Assembly: GCF_025370935.1 (NCBI RefSeq)
Contig: NC_133501.1
Location: 2,826,020 to 2,890,019 of the forward strand
From: Choristoneura fumiferana
Taxonomy: Eukaryota > Arthropoda > Insecta > Lepidoptera > Tortricidae
Length of the DNA: 64,000 bases
Reading direction: 5' to 3'
The notes under the pieces: model-generated
The model's input: only the letters and a program-made list of their open reading frames with translations
What the model was told of the DNA's origin: nothing
Databases searched by the model: none
In this document: one piece after another, positions 1 to 12,200 of the stretch
How positions within the stretch are numbered: the stretch's first letter is position 1
Layout: each line of letters begins with the position of its first letter
Made by a program: the position numbers and the translations under genes

Positions 1-126
1 TATTAATATATAATAATATATTAGTAGGGAAGTAGGGATGACAGGGTTCCATAGTGGCCTAGGAATCAAATTGGTTGACTACAGTCAGAAAGAATCCCAT
101 TTAATAAATGTTTTTTTCTCTTTCAG

Positions 127-273
127 ACACAGACAAGGCCCGCGAGGCGCGCGAGCTGCGTGAAGCCCCCGTGGCGGTCTGCTCGCAGCGCCGCGCCCTC
201 TGCCTCGCTGCCGCTGTGCTATCCGCCATGTTTGCCAGCGCACTCATCGTGGTCTACGCCAGCCCTCAGCCAG
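127..273 (+). CDS. M1 gene exon 1 (first in window): cytoplasmic tail and signal anchor
   Basis: It follows a TTTCTCTTTCAG acceptor and enters with one base of a split codon. It encodes a charged tail, then the hydrophobic anchor CLAAAVLSAMFASALIVVYA, then SPQP, the usual layout of a type II ectopeptidase. Frame with exon 2 (P-A-E-F) requires the exon to stop at CCAG before GCCAGT, so the donor looks like GC rather than GT. The upstream start codon is not in the window. Confidence 0.8.
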
Positions 274-3200
274 GCCAGTACCCCCTGTATACAGACATAA
301 AGACACTGTGGGCCGGTATTTTCGGTACCTATACAGACCCTGCATACCAATATATCCCTGTATACAGGCACTGTGGGCCAGTACAACTAGGTACATACAG
401 ACACTACTGCAAGCTAGTACCCCTGTATACAGAAACTGCAGGCCAACACCCCTGTATATCCCTGTATACAAGCACTGCAGGCTAGTAACCATGCTAGCGT
501 TTATAGATACCTAGATGTAGGTACTTTTCTAATGTCACTCACTCTTCCAGTCACTTTGCCTTCCCTATTCAACATTATTATAAGTAATACTCGTACTGTC
601 AGCTGAGTTTGATCTGACCACAGACTGTCCGTGCCTCGGGGAGAACCCTCTGATCCCGGGACAACCGCCGACGGGGTCTGATGCCAGCGCCACGGCCGCT
701 AACAAGTGAGAATAACAAAAATACTTTACTACAAAACTTTTTGTCAATGACTTCGTTTACGCAGAATTAAAATATGTGCGTGCAGCTTCTTTCTCTCTTT
801 CGCCACTATATGGTCATGGCATTGCATGAAACGGTGTCGGAGACCTTTATCGGTACCTTGGCAGATGATTTTTATAATACTACGACTCTACCAGGGACCG
901 GATAGCGAGCAACGGCCTGGTGTTCCCGTGGCGCGGCGCTCGCCTGCCTACGTTCGTGATGCCGAAGCACTACAGTCTGTGGCTGCACCCAAATCTGACC
1001 ACCGGCGAGCTAAGAGGTACTGTCAGTTACATTATCATATCAGCATAAGAGAGTGGGCCGTGGGACGAATGTAAATGAATTCTTTATTTAAATCACTTTA
1101 TTTTCTTCAGGTGAAGTCTCAATAGATTTCAAAGTCGATCGGGACACGTCATTCGTTGTTTTGAACGTGCGCGACATGAACGTGACAGAACGCGCTTTGT
1201 TCAAGACCGGGGGCTCGCTCGGCCCCAAGGTTGCTAAGGTCCTGGACTACCCGCCTGCTGAGCAGACGTACATCGAGTTCAAGGTCAGTTGTTCAAAGTC
1301 GGGGTGTTGTTCAAGATTGGGGCTAGCTTGGATAAAGGTTCACTGAGATTTTGACTGTTCACAAGTTAATGTTATGTGTATACCTAATGTTCACAAATAA
1401 ATTATTTGATTAATTGATTGATTGAACAAGCTGAACAGACGTATGTGTAGTTCAAGTTTAGTTCTTCAAATTTAGGGTTTTCGTTAATTAAAATTGGGTT
1501 TATGTTGTTTAAGTTTCGTACAATGGAGAGTCCTTCATTTGGTGACCACTCGATTCGCAACCTACAAGTGAATTTTGTTGGTATTATTGACTGACGCTGC
1601 CATCTGTCCTTAGTAGTAAAAACACAGAAACGAGAACTATAATACTGACTTGGTCTGCGATTACTATTTCAGGATAAACTTCGTCGCAAGTACAACTACA
1701 CATTGAGCCTTCGATTCATCACGAAATTGGAGAGGGACGACAAGCAGCGCGGGTTCTTCTTAGCTGGCAACCATAGGCAGTAAGTTAATTGAATCAAACA
1801 ATCACTCATTTATTTATTGTTCAGATGTTGACAAGAAAATAATGTTCCATTAGGATAGTATGCCACTGATTACTTAATTCAGTGTGTTAATAGAAACGTG
1901 GTGGTGCGAAAGAATGTTCCGTAATGTTTGAGTTTATTGTTTTAAACCTTTTAACTTTAAACGAAAGGAAAGGTTAGGACGGACAATATTCGAAAATAAA
2001 ACATTATTATGGCTGCTTTGATTGCTTGCATAAAGCTACGATGCTAGTTAGGTACCATCAGCCAAATAAGTGGTCTATCAATTTTTCAACAAGTTCCTAT
2101 CAAATGAATATGTCGCTAAAGTCAAACTTTCAAGTTAACAGACACGTCTATTGGCATTATTGTTTTGTGACATGCAAACGATTATCAACTTTAGGGTGGT
2201 AGACCACATATTTGGCTGATGGTACGACTGCTTAAAATAAATATCAATTGTTTCGGTTACAATTGAAAACTGATTTGGAGATTTAATTTCAAATCGTATT
2301 ACTCGAAAATAAGTACCACTTCAAAACTACAGTTCAAATGAGATCTTAATTTATGTAAATTATCATGTGTATATTTACTATTATTTCCATTTTCGTAGCT
2401 GTTATGTTTAATTGTTTCTGCTATTTGTGATGAATAACTTGTAAATAAGAAACTATTGAATATTTGTATTTATTTATTTATTTACATATTGATTGTTATT
2501 GTTTTAGTCGATGCGCAGTGTCCCGCTTCTGGCTGACGCATGCGCGGTCGGCGTTCCCCTGCCTGGACGAGCCGCACCTGCGCGCCACGTTCCGACTCAC
2601 CATCGTCAGGGACAGGTATTAACTATATGTATTTGTATTATTTGTATAATGCAATAATACTATAGAAACACAAACTATATTCTGTATTTGCTTCCTTTCT
2701 AATTTATACTTGTAACCCTCAGTGAATGAATCCGAGGCGCACTTGACTTCCGTTAATTTATCGTTTTCCCATCCCACAGGTTCCACGTGTCTCTTACGAA
2801 TATGCCGATTGTTGCCACAGAAGAAGCTGGATTTTATTTGGGACACCGATTGGTAAGCTTTCTTGCCAGTTTCAGCTTATTTAAGCACTAAATGAACGAC
2901 TATATTTTAATTAACGTCTCTGTGTGCAAAGTTTGCAGGCGTGAGTATGGTAAAACAAAGTAAATGCACTCGTTCAAAGTTAGGTTTTGTTCAAGATAGT
3001 GACGGAAGGATTGTGGTAACACAAAGCAAATGTGCTCGTTCAAAGTTAAGTTTTCTTCAAGGTTAATGTAGCGCCATCTAGTGACAGTACGAGAGTGTGA
3101 TAACACAAAGCAGATGTGCTCGTTCAAAGTTGGGGTTTGTTCAAGGTTAACGTAGCGCCATCTCTTGACGTTGCGTGGGTGATACGTACTTGACTTATAT

Positions 3201-6200
3201 GTATATCAAAAAAAGGAAAGGAACTGTAGAACTTGTAGAGGTGATTTTCTTTAAAGAGATAGGTACCTACAATTTAAATGAGTATCATTGGTATGGATAG
3301 CAAAGTATTCGAAAAACGTAAGGTATAAATGGTGCGATTAGTCAAAGTTATCTTACCTATAGGTTAACTCTATGGTTTGGGCAAGTTATTATTTATTTCT
3401 TCAGTGCAAGTTTATTAAGCGGAGAGCTTCCCACTATAATATTATAAATGCGAAAGTTTGTTAGTCTGTTTGTTCGTTTGTTAAGTCATCACGTCTAAAC
3501 CGCTGTTCCCGCGGGAAAGCGATGAATTAATTTTACGCGGGTGGAGTCGCGGGTAAACGAAATCTTTGCATGTTGCTCAAACGACCTATCACCCGCAGAT
3601 GCTTTTTTGGAGATTATTCGAGCGTGGTCACATTTTTTACGAATTGGCTGCAGAATTTAATGTTATTTTCGATTATTTGTTAAGAGTTCCTGTATTTCTA
3701 CCAGACTAAAAAACTACATTAGTACCACTACCATGAGTTTAACAGTTACCGTACTCGATAGCGACGGCGTAAATTATTTGTAGAGGCGCTGTACAATTCT
3801 CCATACAAATAATTTACGCCGGCCCTATCGAGTACGGTCACTGTAAACTAATGGGTACAGCGCGAGAACTACCATGGGTAGGGTACAGAATATTCGGCCA
3901 TTTTTACAGAAGTGTCGAGATAATGAGACAGTTAAAAAGCTCGATTAATCGCCCTTTTGTTGCATTCGACAGCTTCAAGACGAGTTCGCGCAGTCCCCCC
4001 CCATGCCGCCCCACATGATGTCGGTGGCGGTGTGCCGGCTGCAGCGGCGCGCGGCGCCCGCGCTGCCCACGGACGCGCCCGAGCCCAGCACGACGCCCGA
4101 CACCACCGAAGCCAGCACGGAGACGCCCGAAGAGGACTTCGTGCTGCCTCCGCCTGAGATCAGCTTGTACAGCGATCAGCAAGTCATTTTGGATGAAGCG
4201 GGGTATGTTCCATCCGTTACAATGACTCTTTATTGTACACCACAAATAGTATATATTCAATGCCAATCTGGTCAAAATGGTTCTAAAATTGATGCGTCTG
4301 GACTGTACTTAAATTTAATGGGTACTAACAAAGGTCAAAAAATGTACTAAGGGACTACTAAAGTGCATCATCAACTTTCACACAATTCTATAATGAATGT
4401 TGATGCAGCTTGAACAATCACAAGTATAATTTAATATCTGGAAAATTTAAATAATATCTAAGTATCAACATCGTTTAATCAGTGTACAGCAAGTGTTGTC
4501 AGCCTCATTTTTTTTAATTTGCCGCACTTTGTCTGGGACAGCTTTCGTTGGTCAGAGTCTAAAATCAAACTTCTTCTGTCAATAAATTTCTAAAATTGTT
4601 TAAAAAATAAAGTGTATTTTTTAAAATAATTCTCTCTCGCTCTCTGTCTCCCCCTTTCACACGCATCATTAGATAGCGCTGTCTCAACCGACCGAACAAA
4701 TCCACCCTGACACTTCACTTTCTATTCCAGCCCACTCCTCGAATGGGTGCAGAAGACGATCCACCAGTTCGCATACGAGCTGAATACCTCGTACCCCCTC
4801 CCCAAGCTGGACCTGGTGGTGCTGGAGGGGGGTGGCGCGTACGCCGAGGGTTGGGGCCTCATCACCCTCGCGCCTGCCACCCTCACTGATACCAAGACCA
4901 TAGCACGGCTGCTGGCTCAACAGGTAAACGAAACATCCCTATACTACTATTCTTAGTATAAATAGTAGTGCAAATTCGTTAATACGAGAGTGAAAGAGAC
5001 GGTACATACGATATGTACTTCGATTTTTGAATCTCGTAGTAGCCCCCTAGAGACGTAAATAAAAAGGAAGACTTGGGTTTCTTGTATGCGTTTTGAGATC
5101 AACCAACTCTTTTTCCAGTGGTTTGGTGGTCTGGTATCCCCTCGCTGGTGGAGCGCCCAATGGCTGCTGGAAGCGCTGACGTCGGTGCTGGGGCAGAAGG
5201 CCCCCCCGCTCGGGGAGGGGGGCGCCGAGCGGCAACAGGACGCACTGCTGCTGGACCACGTGCTGCCTGCGTTAAGGTAACGGAGGGATTATGCCTCTAG
5301 GGGACCAGTGTATGGGGTGGGGGACAAATGTTTCCCGGTCGGGGATGATGGCCTGAATGGCAACAAGACGTACTGCTGCTTGACTAAGTATAGCCTGCGC
5401 TAAGATTAGCGGGGATTCTGGGGGAACCAGGACCTGTATGGAGAGGGGGACTAAAGCCCACCGCTCTGGGATAGGGCGCCGAGCGGCAGTAAGATGCACT
5501 GCTGCTAGACAATGCGCTGCCTGCGCTACGATAAGGACCTTGGGTGGTGGGGCTACGACATGTATAGGGAGGGGGACAAAAGCTCCCCGCTCGGGGATAA
5601 GGGGCTGAACGACAACAGGACGAACTACTCCTGGACCTGAACGTGAGGGAGGACCCCATCTTGAGGGATTTTTACGGAAAAAAATAGCTTGTATTCTTCC
5701 CGGAGTCTTGAACTCTCTCCAGCTTAAGTTTTATTAAAAGAAATGAATTTAGAAAAATGTCTACTGTTGTCCTAAGCCCAGCCCAGAGTCCGGGGAGGGG
5801 AGGAATGTATCTATGCTTGCAGGTATGTGTTACAGTAACTCAAATATTTTGTCCTTGTTTGCAGACTGGATTCCAGCAGTTCAGTGCGCGCGGTGGCGTC
5901 CCCCCGCCTCGAGCGAGCTGACATCGAGTCCGCAGCGGACGAGCTGTCCCTGCATAAGGTGAGCAATGGTGGCAGGGCCCCCAGACTGTAAGTACGAGTA
6001 GAAGTAAGAAAGTATTATGTACTAGTTTACAATAATTATTATTCAATTCATTCGTGCCAGCTTTGTGAATCGATCTATGAACGTTTTGGGGGCCACATCT
6101 CATTCGAACATCAATCATTTATTCATTTGTATTTTATTGGTGGCATGGGAAAAAATTTCTGGGCTCTCAAGGTCACAGCTCATTAGAGCCACTCGTCACC

Positions 6201-9159
6201 CGACCAGCACCGCCTCGACTTGCGGCGCCCACTCGTTGTAGACAGGCGGTCCACGGGTGGACACCGCGTTGACGAGTGGACCTCGCGTGGTCCACGAATT
6301 TCCTAGTAGTCAGTATGGCGGCGAGCAGCGGGCTGTCACCGAGTGGTCCACTCGCCGTCCGCGCGTGGCAACCGCGCGAGTGAGGCGATCCGGTGACGCA
6401 AGGAGTTGATGTAGTGAGCGCATACAAATACAAATATATGAAGAATACTAACCGCTCGAGGCGAGGCGGTGCTGGGCGGGCACCGGGTGGCTGTAATGAG
6501 CTGTGACCTTTATTGTTTATATCAAGTGGAGTTTATTTTTGAGGTGAGTATTATTTGTCAGGGGGCTGCCATAGTGAGCATGGCCATCGAAGCGGCGGGC
6601 GAGGCGGCCGGGCGCGCGGCCCTCGCGCGGCTGCTGCGCGACCACCGCAGCGCCAGCGCCGACGCCAGGTTACTTTCGACAAAAGAAAAAAAAACATGCC
6701 CGATAATTACCTCGTCATTTTGATTACAATGAGGGCTATCGCGAATGAATTCGCCGCTAGAGGCGCTAGTGTAGCGTGAGGTCTCCGAAATGTCAAATCT
6801 CATAGTGTTTGGGTGAGCTACGCGGGTTTATTTATAATAAGAATTTTTTTGTGAATATTTTGCATAACCTGAAATTAATTATGGCAATTATTAATTACGG
6901 GGCAATGAATGTCTGTGTTTTGAGACAGTTTTGTCTTTCGGAAACTTTTGTCCTCCCTTTTTTTCCGAACAAAACGGGACTTAGCAACACTGTGGTTGCT
7001 GGATATTTTTATGGTACGGTTTTAAGGTGTTTTAAATATGATTTTAATCTAAACTTTGTTTTAACGCCCGTAATAACAGACTCTGAAAGCCACACTTAAA
7101 AACCTCACGCAACAGTGCGCCATCTAGTGAGACAAGAAACGATAGCCCTCATTGCCGCGGTCACAAGTACACCGAAGCTTAGTGTAGGGTGTCTATCTGT
7201 TTTATGTGTTTATCTACATCTACACCCATATCATAAGTCCTCTATAATGCGTTCATAAACTGTTGGCAATGACCAGCATTAAACAACCGATTTTAATTTG
7301 ACAACTTTCTTATCTGTGGTGTTAGGTAACAGCAATATCGTAATGTTCATTACAGTATCAAATGTAGTACTGTAATGAGTTTCAAATTTGGAACAGCTGT
7401 CAAAATCAACACAATTTAAATGGGCCTCTATTCTGGTATCCTTAGACACATTATTTTCTCGATACGAAATGTCACTTTGATATGTTTTTAAATATAAATC
7501 GCACGACAATTTGATCTCGGGCGACATAAGAATAAGGACTTTTACTGATTTGTTTGTGTCTTAAAAAAAACATTCGTGACAGAGATTTGTCTTGCCGCCA
7601 TTCCTGTTGTCATTTTGTTTGTTGTTTATTTTTTGCTGTGTTGTTCTTTAAAGTTTATAAAAAATAATTCCTTTGTCTGTTTTAATTTATTTATTAAGTA
7701 TATTAGTTTAACACCTACGTATATTATGGTACTGGTACATCAGAAGACGTATTGCCTACTAACGTTTCTGACGCTTGCAATCGCAATGAAATGACAGATT
7801 TCCCATACAAAAACTGTCATTTGATTGCGATCGCGATCGTGAGAAGTATTAGGCAATATGGCCTCTGGTCAGTAATGCAATGCAGGTCATTTGTCATCGG
7901 TTTCTGAACCCATCTTAGGGTACTTATAATATGTGTGTAGATAAAATATTGTATGCAACTGTTTATAAAACGAGGCGAAGCTCGTGTTTTAAGAAGCCCT
8001 ATTATGTAATAGTTGCATAAAGTACTATTGTGTTACAGGGACTTGTGGCGCGCGCTGCAGCGGCCGGGCGCAGGCGGCGCGCCGGCCCACGCGTGGGACG
8101 GCTGGTGCGAGCGCGCCGGGTACCCGCTGCTCAGCGCCGTGCGGCAGGGGCCGCCGTCGGGCTCAGGCAGGAACGGTGAGGGACGGAGGGGGGACCAGGG
8201 GGGGTCATGGAGGACTTGTGTGTATTGTAGCGCCCTCTAGCAGGAACGGTGAGGACCATGAAGACACGGGAGGATCCAGGGGGGTTATGGGGACGTGTGT
8301 ATTGTAGGGACCTCTAGCAAGAACGGTGAAGGCCATGACGGCAGGGGGATCCATGGGGGTCATGAGTAAGGTTGTAACGGAGGCCTTCTTAGCGGTGGCG
8401 TAGGCGGATATACGATTTCTTGCGGAACTTCCGCAGTAACGGAGGCGGAGGCGAAGTTCCGTTACAACCCTAGTCATGAGAGACAAGTGATTGTAGAGAA
8501 GGGAAATCTGGGCAACGACTGGAACGTAAAGGAAAAAATACCTATGGGTACATTTCGTTATCATTTAAATCAAGTTTTACAGGAATGTATGTGGGATCGT
8601 TTGAAGGAAAACAAACTTTTAAACGAGAAGTAAAAAAGTTTATTAAAAAAATTAAATATGGAATACGTTAAAGATATAAATAAGCAGAAACACAGAAAAC
8701 AGAACTAGCACGGCTCACCCGATCGTAACTCAACTTAAATCCCTTTCACTCACTCGCTCGTCTCATTCACTCCACAATATGTCTTCGGTCATTCGGTCGC
8801 TCGTTTACATCAAATCATTCGAACAGTAATCCACCCTCATTCCCACATGTATGGGGTCACTTAATAATTAAACGTGTTAGAGATTATATTATATTTGCAG
8901 TTTCGTGATGACAGCAGACCCGCCAGACCCTGAGCCTCCGATGCTGAACTATCTCCTGACTCTGGACTTGAGGGCTGACCTCGAGGAGCTGTTCTATGAG
9001 CCAGGTACGATGCTGTACAATGGTATGGTCAAGGACTTTAATTAATGCGATGTCACTATGACGTTTATTGTGAAATGGTTTCATAGTGGCGCAGGGAATT
9101 AAAGTCCTTGACCGTACAATACAAATAACGGGTAGTGCAACGAGAGTTGAAGTGAATGA

Positions 9160-9204
<45 letters not shown>

Positions 9205-12200
9205 CGTACTGATTGCAAATAAGAGGAATGAATGATATGATGATAAAATTTAAATGTACTTAAAATAAATAAAAACACACAGTAAATATATGAAGCCGTA
9301 GTGGCCTAGTAGTTTTCAATTGTCAAAGGGTTCAAACCCCGGCTAGCACCTCTGTGTTTTTCAAAATTCATGTGCGGAATTACATTTGAAATTTATCAAA
9401 GGCTTTGCGGTGAAGGAAAACATCGTGAGGAAACCTGCACAAACCTGCGAAGCAATTCAACTGGGCGTGGGAACTATGGCCCAAGCCCTCTTGTTCTGAG
9501 AGGAGGCCTGTGCCCAGCAGTGGGACGTATATAGGCTGATGATGATGAGTAAATATATTTCCTGTTTTGTTTCAATTCGTTTTTCTATAGATGAAACTTT
9601 TTGGTATATCTTGCAATGGCTGTTGCACGGTGCGAAAAAAGAACACTAATGTCAAAATTCCGCTGTCATTACATGACATGATGTTGTGTGCATGACTTCA
9701 ACTCAGGGGGAACTACGAAATTCGAAAATCGAAGTTCGTATCGTACCGTCCCTCTCACTCTCGTATTAAATTATATTAGCGCCAGCGGGAGGGCAAGAGA
9801 CGAAGTACGCGCACTACCTGAGGTATAAGAAGGAAATATATAAGATAACCCGGGGCTATTGTAGCTGGGGGATATTGTATCTGAGCCGTCTGATGGCGTC
9901 CTTACGACGCCATGTTCGCCATGTTCATGTGTGTTGTGTGAAGACAGTCTTCTGGCGAACACAACGTAAAATGGGCGAGAAGAAATGGGCTTCAATAGCC
10001 CCAGTTCTTATAGTGGTTCGGTTTAGGTTTTGCGTGACAAAAGACCTTGTGCGAATGACCTTCCTTTACAGAAAACCTAACCGACACCATCGAAGACGAG
10101 AACGCGACGACCACGTCCCCGCCCCCCACCACCCGGCGGCCGGTGGTCAAGACCACGAAGCCCCCGCCGGCCCCCAAGTGGGTCATCCCCGTGACCTTCA
10201 CCGTGGGGCCGCTGGAGCCCGAGTACACCAGCGAGAATATCACTAAAGTCTATGGGAATATCAGTGAGAGCGTGCTGCAAAATGGGACTTGGTTAGTATA
10301 ATAGAATATAATTGATTTATTTGGTTGAAAATACAAACTGAAATATAGATGCACAGAAAAACCAGAAAAATAAGACCATCACTGGGAATCGAACCTAGGT
10401 CCTCGGTATTCCGTACCGCGTGCTATACCGCTACACCACTGATGGTCAACGGTACCGACACGAATTTCCCCTATGCACCTCATATCTCAGCTTGTTTGTT
10501 TCTTATTTAACCACTTAAGCAGTGACGCTAGCGACATCTATGCCGTAGCCCTCATCGAGAAACTTTTTTCGGCACTCCATTGGAACTAACCGCTCACCCG
10601 GACAAGAGATATCGTTACTAAGCAATCAAATTAAGATTGGTTTTTTGGAATCTTTTTGTATTTTTTATTTTAATTCCAAATTTTTACTTTTACGGTCATC
10701 CCGCATCGTGGTGTTAAAAAAGTTTGTATCTACATGAAATCTTAATTTAAACATAACAGTAGTTAACAAAGCACCAAAATGGATAACAGTCAGCAAATGC
10801 CTATGTCTGAATTTCTTCAGTAATGGCGCTGATTTTCAGGGCAACCAACAATACAACAGAACAAATTATAAAGCTAGACAAAACTAAACACGTGGGGGAG
10901 ATGTCACAGGTCAATGAAAAGCCAAATAAAATAAAAGGAAAATTATAACCATAGGTATAATCAACAAAAAGTTGGAAAATCCCCGACTTTGTCATTTTAA
11001 CGTTCAATACCTCAAAAACGGCTTAACCGATTTTGATGAAACATGAATCATCGCTAGAAAACTTTATTTCAAATAAAAAAAATCGCCTTCAGATCGGTCC
11101 ACCCGTTTAAGAGCTGCGGTGCCACAGACAGACACACGTAGTAATAATTAAAATATAGAAGGTACTCGTCAAACTGATCAACATTAGTTCAGCGACTTTT
11201 AAAAATAATTCGTTTTTTATTTTTATCACACTTTTAAGTTTATTCGCAGAAGCAATGTAAAGCGAAATGCTTGATGTTTGTAGCGTGACAGGCGACGTCA
11301 GTTGGGTTCCAGGATGGCGTACATTGAATTTACGATTAAGTTTATTAAAAAAAAACAAAAGTTAAGTTTTGATTTTAATTAAGTGGGACCATGATGATAC
11401 AATTACCGGTGGTCTATAGAGCCTCTGTTTTTAACATCAACCCCGGTTCTGGGCCACTATACCCATCTTACAGCAGTTTTGACATTTGACACTAAATTAA
11501 GTTCCATATCAATGGATCATCATCATCATCATCAGCCTATGTTCGTCCACTGCTGGATATAGGCCTCTTCCATGGCACGCCACTGAGCACGATCCTCGGC
11601 TACTCTCATCCAGCTCTTGCCAGCCGCCCTGCGAAGATCATCGATCCACCGAGTCTGAGGACGTCCTACGCTATGTTTGCCGATCCGTGGTCTCCACTCA
11701 ATCAATGGATATGAAAATGTAATGCAATAATTAATTGAAACTGCGGTTGCAATCGTATTCCGATTTTTCTCGATAGCACACGGCGGCCACGCCGTACAAA
11801 ATACGCGTTCTTGAATCTACAAAGGCACGACGATGTCTGTACACACGTCAATGTGTGCGTATGACACACAGGGCTGACTATCGCAAAACCCTAATAAGTG
11901 CTACCAATGACATTTAAAGGTACTTAAGAATATGTAGGTGTGGCTTAGATAGTGCAAATAAATGTAATAGTTAATCTTACCTTTTTATTTAAACCTACTT
12001 AAAATGTGCTTGTCTGTGTATTTAAGCATTATTATTTTCAATTACAATAGATATACGACTACAAACTTAAACGAATTATTTGGTTGGTAGTTATTTCATG
12101 TATTAATCGCGATATTTTCAGAAATCATTATTTATTTAGAAAAAGGAAGTAGGTAGGGTACCGTTACCATTTCGCAAAATTACTGCTCCCGAACTTGGTG

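Noticed and set aside
274..485. Continuation of the exon 1 reading frame
   Set aside because: It is translated minisatellite (repeated YTG/QY motifs) and breaks the join to exon 2.
8884..9204. Minus-strand frame over exon 15 with a CVCVCV start
   Set aside because: Antisense shadow of exon 15 plus an AC microsatellite.
10371..10446. tRNA gene on the minus strand
   Set aside because: The acceptor and T arms pair, but the anticodon loop lacks U33 and the unit belongs to a dispersed element.
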